Assembly: GCA_003564155.1 (NCBI GenBank)
Contig: PWOA01000040.1
Span: 1-32,196 of the forward strand
Source of the DNA: Candidatus Cloacimonadota bacterium
GTDB lineage: Bacteria > Cloacimonadota > Cloacimonadia > Cloacimonadales > PWNZ01
DNA length: 32,196 nt
Reading direction: 5' to 3'
In this document: positions 7,154-15,755 of the stretch, in pieces
Position numbering within the stretch: the stretch's first letter is position 1
How the letters are laid out: each line of letters opens with the position of its first letter
Notes under the pieces: generated by a model
The model's database searches: none
Told to the model about the DNA's origin: nothing
What the model saw: only the letters and a program-made list of their open reading frames with translations
Position numbers and translations under genes: made by a program

Positions 7154-8170
7154 GTGTTTATGACTAAAAAGTTGTTATTATTTATCAATAGAAATCTGCA
7201 GAACAAGTCTATTTTCAAATCAGGGAGTTCTTCTTGTATTACAATTTTGATACCCTTGTTTATAATAATGTTAATAACCTTATATGGCTGTGAACAAATT
7301 CACAGCAAGGAAAAAGATTACGATAGTAATACAAAACTTGTAGAATTATATCCTTTATTATCAGACTCACCATTAGCTCATGCTAAACTAACTTTCTTGC
7401 CGGAGGAAACTTTACTTCGTTCCGGTGATATAGAAATCTCGGTTCAGGAAATAGATGAGCAGGTAAATGCAGCTTCCCAAAGAGTTAAAGATCAGTTGAA
7501 AGACAATCTTTTCTTTATTTTAGAACAGCAATTCACGGAGATAGTACTTTTAGAAGAAGCTCGAGAAAAGCTTCTTGAAGACGGTATGGATACAGCATCT
7601 ATGACTGATAGGCAAATCTTTGAAACGTTCTTCAGTCAGATGACTGGTAATATTGTGATTACAGAAAAAGAAATAAATGAATTCTATACAGCAAATAAAG
7701 AAGTTATGGGCGGAATGCCTTTAAAACAAGCCAAACCACAAATAGAAAGCTATCTAATACAACAGAAACAACAGCAGGTTATCGAAATATTTGTTTCTCA
7801 AACCGTATCAGGTAAAGAAGTAGAAATAGCTTATGAGTGGACAAAAGAGCAAGCTGATAGAGCTTTAGACAATAGTATAGATAAAGCACGGGAATCAGGT
7901 AAGCCTTCTTTTGTGAATTTCGGATCGGATACTTGTGTGCCTTGTCAACAAATGATACCTACTCGAGAGGCGGTAAGTGAGATTTATAAAGGTAAAGTTA
8001 ACATGGTTTATATCCATGTAGACAAAGATCAATTTTTAGCTTCTCGGTACGGAGTACAAAGTATCCCGACACTTGTTTTTTTTGATAAAAGTGGTATGGA
8101 AACAAAACGTCATGTTGGAATTATGACTCAAAAACAAATAGAAGATCAACTTAATGCATTACTTGATTGA
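7154..8170 (+). CDS. Lipoprotein with SurA-N-like helical region fused to thioredoxin
   Basis: This 338-aa protein starts at GTG 7154, five bases after AGAGG; the ATG at 7160 is the alternative. A hydrophobic segment at residues 29-45 ends in LYGC46, a fair lipobox, so a lipoprotein is likely. Residues 88-215 are helical and charged, opening with RSGDIEISVQEIDEQV, and resemble the N-terminal chaperone part of SurA/PpiC proteins, but no parvulin domain follows. Residues 235-338 are a thioredoxin domain with C261-V-P-C264, VYIHVDKD, and SIPTLVFF with the cis-proline. It would act in the periplasm as a thiol-disulfide partner, perhaps of the ArsG-like protein or of exported metalloid-thiol species. 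The fusion is clear; the role is inferred. Confidence 0.8.
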   Translation: MFMTKKLLLFINRNLQNKSIFKSGSSSCITILIPLFIIMLITLYGCEQIHSKEKDYDSNTKLVELYPLLSDSPLAHAKLTFLPEETLLRSGDIEISVQEIDEQVNAASQRVKDQLKDNLFFILEQQFTEIVLLEEAREKLLEDGMDTASMTDRQIFETFFSQMTGNIVITEKEINEFYTANKEVMGGMPLKQAKPQIESYLIQQKQQQVIEIFVSQTVSGKEVEIAYEWTKEQADRALDNSIDKARESGKPSFVNFGSDTCVPCQQMIPTREAVSEIYKGKVNMVYIHVDKDQFLASRYGVQSIPTLVFFDKSGMETKRHVGIMTQKQIEDQLNALLD

Positions 8171-8183
8171 AAAAAAATAAACT

Positions 8184-8642
8184 ATGCGGGGAAAAATAAA
8201 CAAAATTACAGGTAACCTACTGTTGTTTTTCGTTATATTCAGCTTAGGATTTGCAATTGGAAAAGAAGTTACCAGAAAACAGTCCGGATCGTCCGATGTA
8301 ATAACCTCTCCTGGCAACCGGGTAGTAGTTTACTATCTACGTTCCACTTTTCGTTGCTGGCAGTGTAATCTAATAGAGCAATATATTGATCAATTGATTA
8401 ACAATGATTTCCTTGAAGACTATGAGAATGACCTTTTAGACTGGATAGTGGTTGATTATCTACAGAATGACGAATTGGCAAATCGTTATAATATATCAGG
8501 CAACACTGTCATAGTATCACTTTATAAAAATGGATCAGAGTTCACTCACCACCGTTTGGATAGAGTTATGGAAAAAGTTTTTCATCATGATGTATTTATG
8601 GATTATGTAAGTGATGCAATAAAAGATTTGCTTGATTATTGA
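8184..8642 (+). CDS. arsF: ArsF-like (nitrophenyl compound nitroreductase subunit family) CxxC protein
   Basis: This 152-aa protein has one N-terminal membrane segment (residues 9-26) and then a thioredoxin-like domain. The family motif is VVVYYLRSTFRCWQCNLIEQ, with C58 and C61, followed by LDWIVVDYLQNDELANRYNI and VIVSLYKNGSEF. This matches proteins annotated as ArsF, a subunit that with ArsE reduces nitro groups of aromatic arsenicals in the arsEFG system of Shewanella putrefaciens, as I recall it. Whether this homologue does so is unknown; a general thiol role at the membrane is equally possible. It starts 13 bases after the lipoprotein gene, without an obvious ribosome site, suggesting translational coupling, and precedes the ArsG-like gene as in arsEFG. 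Confidence 0.75.
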   Translation: MRGKINKITGNLLLFFVIFSLGFAIGKEVTRKQSGSSDVITSPGNRVVVYYLRSTFRCWQCNLIEQYIDQLINNDFLEDYENDLLDWIVVDYLQNDELANRYNISGNTVIVSLYKNGSEFTHHRLDRVMEKVFHHDVFMDYVSDAIKDLLDY

Positions 8643-8668
8643 GTGATATATCAAAGGAATAAAAATCT

Positions 8669-9385
8669 ATGATACCTTTATTAGTCATGTGGAGTGCCTT
8701 TTTTTTAGGAATTGTCACCTCTATTAGCCCTTGTCCTTTAGCAACCAATATTGCGGCAATATCCTTTCTAGGACGATCGCTTAACGATACGAAACAGGTG
8801 TTTTTATCGGGACTACTTTATACTATAGGTAGGATGATTGTCTATATTGGATTAGGTGTTTTAATTTTAATAGTTTTTGATGCAACTTCTGTTGCCGGAT
8901 CAGAAACAACTTCAAGTATATCCAGATTCTTGCAGAATAATATGGGGATAATTTTAGGACCTGTACTTGTAATTGTGGGGATGCTATTGTTAGGTATGCT
9001 GGAAACTTCATTTTCACTAAATTTTGGCAATCTGGCAATTCAGAATAAAATCGACAATAGAGGAATAATCTGGTCTTTACCTATGGGGATACTTTTTGCT
9101 CTATCTTTCTGCCCTGTGTCGGCAAGTCTTTTTTTTATTGGATTAATTAGTCTTTCAACACAATATTCTTCACCGGTCTTATTACCATTATTATATGGAA
9201 TTGGAACAGCCGTACCGGTTATAGTATTCGCAATTATAATATCTTTTATGGGTAAGTACGTTGGATTAGCATTTAACCGTCTTTCCCAAATAGAAAAATG
9301 GATTAGAACATTTACCGGTATTATATTTATCTTATCAGGTATTTATTATATTTTAACTCATATCTATGGAATAAGTATATTGTAG
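8669..9385 (+). CDS. arsG: ArsG-like efflux permease (CcdA/DsbD transmembrane fold)
   Basis: This 238-aa protein has six hydrophobic segments in two related halves. C22 in TSISPCPLATN and C148 in ALSFCPVSASLFF are the paired membrane cysteines of the CcdA/DsbD fold. The SPCPLATNIAAISFLGR opening is typical of the ArsG subfamily, named as a permease for trivalent aminoaromatic arsenicals. It directly follows the ArsF-like gene, which supports ArsG over plain CcdA. CcdA-type proteins pass electrons from cytoplasmic thioredoxin to the periplasm, so it might instead reduce the lipoprotein thioredoxin encoded upstream. AAAGGA stands ten bases before the ATG. It is the last gene of the arsenic cluster and faces a convergent gene. 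Confidence 0.78.
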   Translation: MIPLLVMWSAFFLGIVTSISPCPLATNIAAISFLGRSLNDTKQVFLSGLLYTIGRMIVYIGLGVLILIVFDATSVAGSETTSSISRFLQNNMGIILGPVLVIVGMLLLGMLETSFSLNFGNLAIQNKIDNRGIIWSLPMGILFALSFCPVSASLFFIGLISLSTQYSSPVLLPLLYGIGTAVPVIVFAIIISFMGKYVGLAFNRLSQIEKWIRTFTGIIFILSGIYYILTHIYGISIL

Positions 9386-9448
9386 AACTCTATCAGATGA
9401 AAATAGAATTGACTTTGTTTGGCTGCCGTAAATCTTTTTTGTCCTTTA

Positions 9449-9967
9449 TCAATAGAGTACCTTATTTTTTTTCACTGCCCATTCGTGAAACAAATTCAAT
9501 CCGGGGGCTAAAGAGATTTTCGTCATTTTGATTGCTCTATCATTGATTGGTTTTGCCAGTTCATTGTAGATATGTTTATCATCAAAACCAATTTTTGAAG
9601 CATCATTGCTATCAAGACAGTAATATATTTTTTTGATATTAGCCCAATATATTGCACCAATACACATAGGACAGGGCTCACACACGGTATATAAGATGGC
9701 ATTCCGTAAGTGAAATTGGTTTGTTTCCCCACACGCTCTGCGTATTGCTAAAACCTCAGCATGTGCAGTGGGATCTTTAGTCGCAATTACCTCATTAAAG
9801 CCTTTACCAATAACAACTCCTTCTAAAACAATAATCGCTCCGAACGGCCCCCCTTTATTATTTCTCATACCAAAATAAGCCTCATCAATAGCTTGTTGCA
9901 TATATTTTTTATGCATTGATAAGGGAATATTGGTATTTTCATGTTTATTTCGGTTCATAGTACGCAT
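9449..9967 (-). CDS. guaD: Nucleoside deaminase, guanine deaminase-like
   Basis: A 172-aa zinc enzyme of the cytidine deaminase superfamily. The zinc and proton-shuttle motifs are complete: H69-A-E71 in DPTAHAEVLAIRRAC, and PCPMC with C99 and C102. FHLRNAILYTVCEPCPMCIG and the later IGFDDKHIYNEL with NDRAIK resemble bacterial guanine deaminase, which turns guanine into xanthine and ammonia, better than TadA. ATGs at 9967 and 9958 are both possible starts; neither has a good ribosome site. It is convergent with the arsenic cluster and lies 38 bases after a methyltransferase gene on the same strand. Family certain; substrate likely but not proven. Confidence 0.85.
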   Translation of the reverse strand: MRTMNRNKHENTNIPLSMHKKYMQQAIDEAYFGMRNNKGGPFGAIIVLEGVVIGKGFNEVIATKDPTAHAEVLAIRRACGETNQFHLRNAILYTVCEPCPMCIGAIYWANIKKIYYCLDSNDASKIGFDDKHIYNELAKPINDRAIKMTKISLAPGLNLFHEWAVKKNKVLY

Positions 9968-10005
9968 CTTTATATTCTAAATAAATGTATACCGACTATT
10001 CAAAA

Positions 10006-10773
10006 TTAGGATGTTTTGTGAGCGATAACAAGCATCTCATGGTCGTTTATCGTCAAAGGATCATTTCTACTGAAATTTCCTAATTGCGCAGCAAATATTT
10101 CAATATTTTGGAAATGAAGTGTTTCTAAAAGCCATTTTATCTCACAAGGGGCATAGTATCTTTCGTTGCAGTTTAACTTCTTTCTATTGCCATCATCATC
10201 CTCAATAATTATCGTATCGTACTCACGGAATGTCATCAAATCAAACCTATGATTAATCATGAAAGCATTCCCCTCCTGATAAGTTTTTTTATAAAACTCA
10301 TCAACAGAATTAAAGATCGGGAAAAGAGCATTTAGTGTTGTGAAGATAAACTTCCCTCCTCTCTTAAGAGCTTTAGCTGCATTTCCCAATATTTTATAGT
10401 TCATTTGATCTGTTTCCATCAAAGGGAAAGCTCCTTCACAAATCATTATCACCACATCAAAGATATTTTTGAAGTTTAATTGTCGAGCATCTTCTTGTAA
10501 GAATACAATATCCAAGCTGTTTTCATTTGCTTTCTCACGCGCTCTTTTAAGCTGTGATTCCGACAGGTCAATACCGGTAACATGATACCCCCGTTTTGAT
10601 AATTCTATAGAGTGCCTGCCGGTTCCACATCCTATGTCTAATATTTTCAGTTTCTCTTGAGGCCCAATTTCCTGCTCAATAAAATCACACTCCCCAGTGG
10701 TTCCTTTAGTATATGCTTCCTGATCATATTTTTTGCCGTAATTATCGAATAGTGTTTCGTACCATTGTTTCAT
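10006..10773 (-). CDS. Class I SAM-dependent methyltransferase
   Basis: This 255-aa protein has a Rossmann-type methyltransferase domain. Motif I is LDIGCGTGRHSIEL (residues 45-58), then the acidic post-I loop VTGIDLSESQL, FLQEDARQL, and the ALKRGGKFIFTTL strand. The C-terminal third (CNERYYAPCEIKWLLETL) is typical of a broad family of small-molecule methyltransferases with no settled substrate. It lacks the ArsM arrangement of conserved cysteines, so arsenic methylation is not indicated despite the neighbourhood. GAGG stands seven bases before the ATG. It probably shares a transcript with the deaminase gene after it. Confidence 0.85.
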   Translation of the reverse strand: MKQWYETLFDNYGKKYDQEAYTKGTTGECDFIEQEIGPQEKLKILDIGCGTGRHSIELSKRGYHVTGIDLSESQLKRAREKANENSLDIVFLQEDARQLNFKNIFDVVIMICEGAFPLMETDQMNYKILGNAAKALKRGGKFIFTTLNALFPIFNSVDEFYKKTYQEGNAFMINHRFDLMTFREYDTIIIEDDDGNRKKLNCNERYYAPCEIKWLLETLHFQNIEIFAAQLGNFSRNDPLTINDHEMLVIAHKTS

Positions 10774-10889
10774 AGTGCAACCTCAGTCACAGAATATGAT
10801 TATAGCTAACCAATACGGCTAATCAGCCAATTAAAACTACCGATTAGATAATTATATTCTCTACAAACCATAATGAATAATATGTAGAT

Positions 10890-11339
10890 CTAATCAGTAT
10901 TTGCAACTATTTCATCAAACCTAACTTCAGCCTCTTCCCGAGCTTCCTCAATTTGAGTTGGTGTTAGTACCTGTTCAGTCTGCTGAGCAAGATCTTCAAC
11001 ATGACTCTTGATTATTGCCTCATCCGGGAAAAATAAACCGGCAACTAATAACCAAATATATGTCTCTTGATCATTCTGTTCTAATCCTTCACCTTGATTA
11101 TAACATAAAGCAAGCCCGACTTGGGCTTCAGGAAGACCTTGTTTAGCAGCCATACGATACCATTTGACAGCCTGGGTAAAATCTTTTTCTATACCGCTTC
11201 CTTGATGATATCTAAGAGCAGTTCTATACTGGGCATCAGCATCACCTTGTTCTGCTTTTTTAAGGTCTCGAGATACTTCAGAACAAGAAATTGCCAGACA
11301 ACAAAAACCCAATATGACTATAATCAGAATATTTTTCAT
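10890..11339 (-). CDS. SEL1-repeat lipoprotein
   Basis: A 149-aa exported protein with an 18-residue signal ending AIS-C19, a probable lipobox. Two SEL1-type repeats follow: AEQGDADAQYRTALRYHQGSG and the AVKWYRMAAKQG, EAQVGLALCYNQGEG segment, then a partial third repeat (ETYIWLLVAG). The tail is acidic and helical. SEL1 repeats are alpha-alpha scaffolds for protein contacts; no enzymatic part is present. GAGGAG lies five bases before the ATG. The gap of 116 bases to the methyltransferase gene leaves operon membership open. Function unknown. Confidence 0.82.
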   Translation of the reverse strand: MKNILIIVILGFCCLAISCSEVSRDLKKAEQGDADAQYRTALRYHQGSGIEKDFTQAVKWYRMAAKQGLPEAQVGLALCYNQGEGLEQNDQETYIWLLVAGLFFPDEAIIKSHVEDLAQQTEQVLTPTQIEEAREEAEVRFDEIVANTD

Positions 11340-11696
11340 TTCATCTCCTCAAAGGAAATTCACACTAATACACTAAACGATAGAACGTTATTTTTTCCTT
11401 TTGAATATATAGACTAATCCTGCATATCAATGATTTGATAACCTTAAGATTGTCAAGGTTAATCTAAATCTAAATATTACCAGTTATCATGTATGAATAT
11501 ATTTTAGCATATTTTGTGTGAGATGTTAATTTAGTATAGATTCAGTATTCAATGGTTGTTGTAACTATATTTCAAGTTGACAGGTTAACGTTTTTTCCTG
11601 AGTGGTAGCGGATAATAAATAATCATGGTTGATGGATTTAAAATTCTAAATTCATTGTTACAGGTTAAGTTACATAAATATTTAGGAGTAATTATT
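11340..11696. other. Intergenic region between divergent SEL1 and gltX genes
   Basis: This 357-base divergent spacer should hold both promoters. A small inverted repeat, TAACCTT (11439-11445) and AAGGTTA (11455-11461), is visible, and a TTGACA occurs at 11577-11582 without a well-spaced -10 box. The frame of gltX stays open upstream to 11625, but lacks a ribosome site there. Confidence 0.45.
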
Positions 11697-13112
11697 ATGA
11701 ATACAGATAATGTTAGAGTTAGATTTGCACCAAGCCCAACCGGTTACCTACATGTCGGAGGCTTGAGAACTGCTCTTTACAATTATTTATTTGCCCGAAA
11801 GAATAAAGGTGTTTTTTTACTTAGAATCGAAGATACGGATAGAAATAGATATGTTGAAGGAGCTGTTGATAATCTATTAAATACACTCAAATTTGTTGGA
11901 TTAGCATACGATGAAGGGCCTTACTTTCAATCAGAACGGAATGATATATATAAAGGATATGCCGATAAATTAGTCAATAATGGGTATGCATATAAATGTT
12001 TTTGTACCACCGAAGACTTATATTTAATGCGCGAACAGCAACGTACCAATGAGCAAGACACCAAGTATGATGGCAGATGCCGAAAGTTATCTTCCCACAA
12101 AATCGAAGAGAATGTCGAGTCGGGCAAACGATATGTAATTCGTGCCAAGATTCCTCAAGATGGTCATGTTGAGTTTAATGATATGGTGAGAGGCAAGATA
12201 AGTTTTCGCTGGGATATGGTAGAAGATCAAGTATTAATGAAATCGGATGGATATCCAACATATCATTTAGCTAATGTAGTTGATGATCACTTAATGCGAA
12301 TAACTCATATTATTAGAGGCGAAGAATGGCTTACCAGTACTCCTAAACATATTTTCCTTTATCAAGCTTTAGATCTTAAACAACCGGTCTTCGCTCATTT
12401 GCCTTTGTTATTAAACCCTGATAAAAGTAAACTTAGCAAAAGACAAGGTGATGTAGCTGTAGAAGATTTCATATTAAAAGGCTATCTCCCCGAAGCTCTT
12501 GTAAATTATGTTGCCCTTTTAGGATGGCACTCCAGTGAAGATCAAGAGATTTTTTCACTCAAAGAATTGGAGCAAGAGTTCTCTTTAAAACGTATTAACA
12601 AAGCCGGAGCAGTGTTTGACCAAGAAAAACTCAAGTGGTTGAACGGCCACTATATAAGATCTCTTGATACGGTTAAGCTTGCTGAGAGATTGAAGATATA
12701 TTTCCGGCAAGCCGGCATAACCATCGACGATAAAGAGAAATATTATAAAGTCATCAACTTCGCAAAAGAAAGAATTAATTTATTACCTGACATTATACCC
12801 GAAACAGAGATGTTTTACAGTTATCTTGATCATAAAAATATCGATTCTGAAATAATTGAAGATCCGCTAAGCCGAAAAATCGCCAAATTCTGGGCTGACG
12901 AACTTTCTATCTTAGATGATATTAGTGATGAAGAGATAAAGAACTTGATAAAGAAAACAACTGATAAGCTTAAAGTTAAAGGGAAAAAGTTATATTTTCC
13001 TCTCAGGCTTGCACTTTACGGTAAAGAACATGGCCCGAATATACCAATTTTAATTGAGCTTTTGGGTAAAGAAGAATCAATAAAAAGATTAAGATCTGCA
13101 TCAGGAGTTTAA
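11697..13112 (+). CDS. gltX: Glutamate--tRNA ligase
   Basis: This 471-aa class I aminoacyl-tRNA synthetase charges tRNA-Glu with glutamate. The HIGH-type signature is H19-V-G-G in FAPSPTGYLHVGGLRTALYN. The KMSKS-type signature is KLSKR at 245-249. Cys101, Cys103 and Cys128 (CFC and RC) form the zinc site seen in E. coli-type enzymes. The length is normal. The ATG at 11697 follows AGGAG by eight bases; the start at 11625 would add 24 residues foreign to the family. It directly abuts glnS, whose presence implies that this enzyme need not mischarge tRNA-Gln. Confidence 0.97.
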   Translation: MNTDNVRVRFAPSPTGYLHVGGLRTALYNYLFARKNKGVFLLRIEDTDRNRYVEGAVDNLLNTLKFVGLAYDEGPYFQSERNDIYKGYADKLVNNGYAYKCFCTTEDLYLMREQQRTNEQDTKYDGRCRKLSSHKIEENVESGKRYVIRAKIPQDGHVEFNDMVRGKISFRWDMVEDQVLMKSDGYPTYHLANVVDDHLMRITHIIRGEEWLTSTPKHIFLYQALDLKQPVFAHLPLLLNPDKSKLSKRQGDVAVEDFILKGYLPEALVNYVALLGWHSSEDQEIFSLKELEQEFSLKRINKAGAVFDQEKLKWLNGHYIRSLDTVKLAERLKIYFRQAGITIDDKEKYYKVINFAKERINLLPDIIPETEMFYSYLDHKNIDSEIIEDPLSRKIAKFWADELSILDDISDEEIKNLIKKTTDKLKVKGKKLYFPLRLALYGKEHGPNIPILIELLGKEESIKRLRSASGV

Positions 13113-14831
13113 ATGGAGCATAAAGACAATAAATATAACATGAACTCTTATAAGACACCTCCTAGTTTTATCAAGGATATTATTGAAGAAGATTTGAAAA
13201 ATAATAAAAACGAAGGTCGAGTACACACAAGATTTCCGCCGGAACCAAACGGTTGTTTGCACATCGGACATGCTAAATCGATATGCTTAAATTTTGGGTT
13301 CGCTAAAGAATACAATGGTCTCTGTAATCTAAGGTTTGATGACACAAACCCCGAAACTGAAAGTGCTGAATTTGCCCAATTTATACAAGACGATATCCGC
13401 TGGTTAGGTTTCGACTGGGAAGAAAGATTGTTTTATGCTTCTGACTATTTTGTGAAATTCTATGAATATGCAGAAACATTAATACAATTAGGGAAAGCTT
13501 ATGTTTGTGAACTGACTGAAGAAGAAATCAGACAATATCGTGGCACTGTTAAACAAGCCGGTATAGAAAGTCCTTATAGGAATCGTAGTTGTGAAGAAAA
13601 TCTAATCCTATTTAGAAAAATGAAAGCCGGCGAATTCCCAAACGCCAGCTACACATTACGAGCAAAAATAGATATGGCGTCGCCCAATATGAAAATGCGT
13701 GATCCTCTAATATACCGTATCCGCAAAAAAAGGCACTACCGAACAGGTGATAAATGGAATATATATCCTATGTACGATTATGCTCATTGTTTATCTGATT
13801 CGATTGAAGGAATTACTCATTCTTTATGTACCCTTGAATTTGATAATAACCGAGCTTTATATAATTGGTTTCTTGATCAATTACCTGTTAAACAACTTCC
13901 TCAACAAATTGAATTTGCCCGTCTTAATCTCACACATACCGTTATGAGCAAGAGGAAACTAACTCTACTAGTTAATGAAAAAGCGGTCGATGGATGGGAT
14001 GATCCAAGATTGCCTACTATAGCAGGTTTAAGACGCCGAGGATATACACCCTCTTCTATAAGAAAATTTGTCGAGAAGGTCGGTATTGCCAAGAGTGACA
14101 GTACAGTCGATATCGCTTTACTTGAACACTGTGTCAGAGATGAATTGAATGCTACAGCACAAAGAGTTATGGCTGTGTTAAAACCTTTAAAAATTACTAT
14201 TACTAATTACCCGGATAATAAAGATGAATACCTAACGGCAATAAACAATCCTGAAGATAAAAATGCCGGAAGCAGAATGATTCCCTTTTCACGGGAATTA
14301 TATATAGAACAAGATGATTTTATGGAAACACCCTCCAAAAAATTCTTTCGCTTAGCTCCCGGAAGAGAAGTCAGACTTCGCTATGCATATTTCATAAAAT
14401 GTGAAGAAGTAATCAAAGATGAAAGTACAGGAGAAATAATCGAATTACTTTGTACTTATGACCATCAGACAAAGGGTGGTTCAGCACCTGATAATAGAAA
14501 AGTTAAAGCCACTTTGCATTGGGTATCTGCTAAACACTGCTATAATGGCACTGTACGTCTTTATGATCATCTCTTTAAAACTCCCGACCCGGTAGCTGAC
14601 GAACAAAATGATTTTAGAACACAACTAAATAAAGAATCATTAGTTACTCTTCAAAATTGTAAATTAGAGCCATCATTAAAACAATCAACTCCCTGCCAAA
14701 GGTTTCAGTTTGAAAGATTAGGATACTTCTTTGTCGATCCGCAAGATTCTAAGCCTGACAGCCCTATGTTCAACAGAATTGTTACATTGAAGGATACCTG
14801 GGCAAAAATACTGAAAAAAACATCTAAATAG
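13113..14831 (+). CDS. glnS: Glutamine--tRNA ligase
   Basis: This 572-aa class I synthetase attaches glutamine to tRNA-Gln. The GlnRS-specific opening FPPEPNGCLHIGHAKSICLN carries HIGH at 50-53, and VMSKR at 277-281 is the second ATP motif. DPLIYRI, YPMYDYAHCLSDSIEGITHS and the C-terminal beta-barrel anticodon domain (RLAPGREVRLR, FERLGYFF) agree with GlnRS over GluRS. The start codon immediately follows the gltX stop, with AGGAG inside the end of gltX, so the two are co-transcribed and probably coupled. GlnRS in bacteria came by transfer from eukaryotes and is patchily spread, so it is a useful lineage marker. Confidence 0.97.
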   Translation: MEHKDNKYNMNSYKTPPSFIKDIIEEDLKNNKNEGRVHTRFPPEPNGCLHIGHAKSICLNFGFAKEYNGLCNLRFDDTNPETESAEFAQFIQDDIRWLGFDWEERLFYASDYFVKFYEYAETLIQLGKAYVCELTEEEIRQYRGTVKQAGIESPYRNRSCEENLILFRKMKAGEFPNASYTLRAKIDMASPNMKMRDPLIYRIRKKRHYRTGDKWNIYPMYDYAHCLSDSIEGITHSLCTLEFDNNRALYNWFLDQLPVKQLPQQIEFARLNLTHTVMSKRKLTLLVNEKAVDGWDDPRLPTIAGLRRRGYTPSSIRKFVEKVGIAKSDSTVDIALLEHCVRDELNATAQRVMAVLKPLKITITNYPDNKDEYLTAINNPEDKNAGSRMIPFSRELYIEQDDFMETPSKKFFRLAPGREVRLRYAYFIKCEEVIKDESTGEIIELLCTYDHQTKGGSAPDNRKVKATLHWVSAKHCYNGTVRLYDHLFKTPDPVADEQNDFRTQLNKESLVTLQNCKLEPSLKQSTPCQRFQFERLGYFFVDPQDSKPDSPMFNRIVTLKDTWAKILKKTSK

Positions 14832-14869
14832 CCTATAGACTACAATTTTTTAATATTAGATGAATAGTT

Positions 14870-15706
14870 ATGATAAGAATGGTTGTTAGTGACTTAGACG
14901 GAACTTTACTAAGAAATGACAGGACTCTTAGTAAGACAAACCGGCACACTTTAGATGAACTTAATAAACTCAATATCGTTAGAGTCGTCGCTACAGGCCG
15001 ATCTTTATATTCAGCACAAAAGGTTATGGACGATGATTTTCCAATAGATTATTTAATCTTTTCAACAGGTGCAGGAATTATAGACTGGAGAACTAAAAAA
15101 TTGCTTTTCAAAAAAAATCTTGGAAGAGGGATAGTCTCAGAAACTGTTAGGTCTCTGTTGCATCACAAGATTAGCTTTATGCTTCACCGAGAAATTCCAA
15201 ACAATCATCATTTTTATTATTATCTAGGGGATAATTATAATGATGACTTTAGGGAAAGAATGAACATCTATAAAGATTTCGCACAACCTTTCAACGAAGC
15301 AGTTCACAATGAGATCTCAGGTACCCAGATTATTTGTATTCTTTCTAGTGTTAAAGATTATTCTATAGTTAGAAATTTGATGAACTGCTATAATGACAAT
15401 TTATCTTTTATCAAAACAACTTCACCATTAGATGGGAAATCAATATGGCTCGAAATGTTTGCAAAAGGGATTAATAAAAGCAGAGCAGCATCCTTTCTTA
15501 GTAAAACTATTGGGATAGATCGAAGAGATGTTTTAGTCGTCGGAAATGATTGGAATGATGAAGATCTACTACAATGGGGTGGTTATAGCTATTTAGTATC
15601 CAATGCCCCAAAGGAACTAAAAAAAGATTATAACCAAGTAACAAACAATCAAGCAAATGGTTTTACAGTTGCAGTAGAAAATACCTGTGCCATAAACAAA
15701 AAATAA
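14870..15706 (+). CDS. Cof-type HAD-IIB family phosphatase
   Basis: This 278-aa cytoplasmic hydrolase has all haloacid dehalogenase motifs: the nucleophile pair D8 and D10 in VSDLDGTLLRND, the Thr in VVATGRS (motif II), Lys203 in KGINKSRA (motif III) and D227/D230 in VVGNDWNDEDLL (motif IV). The large insert between motifs II and III is the C2 cap of the Cof/YbiV subfamily, which dephosphorylates sugar phosphates, flavin or pyridoxal phosphates with low selectivity. It lies 38 bases after glnS in the same direction. The ribosome site is weak, so the start is somewhat uncertain. Substrate not predictable. Confidence 0.9.
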   Translation: MIRMVVSDLDGTLLRNDRTLSKTNRHTLDELNKLNIVRVVATGRSLYSAQKVMDDDFPIDYLIFSTGAGIIDWRTKKLLFKKNLGRGIVSETVRSLLHHKISFMLHREIPNNHHFYYYLGDNYNDDFRERMNIYKDFAQPFNEAVHNEISGTQIICILSSVKDYSIVRNLMNCYNDNLSFIKTTSPLDGKSIWLEMFAKGINKSRAASFLSKTIGIDRRDVLVVGNDWNDEDLLQWGGYSYLVSNAPKELKKDYNQVTNNQANGFTVAVENTCAINKK

Positions 15707-15755
15707 CTTGACTAAAACCAGTGAGTTATTAGGTTCATATTTAAAGGAGAGACAA

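Noticed and set aside
9449-9967. Deaminase as tRNA adenosine deaminase TadA
   Set aside because: The FHLRNA, IGFDDKHIYNEL and C-terminal features fit guanine deaminase better, although the zinc motifs are shared.
10006-10773. Methyltransferase near the ars cluster as a possible ArsM
   Set aside because: It lacks the ArsM cysteine pattern, lies on the opposite strand and is separated by a convergent deaminase gene.
11577-11582. TTGACA before gltX as a promoter
   Set aside because: The nearest -10-like GATAAT is 28 bases away, far from the usual 16-18.
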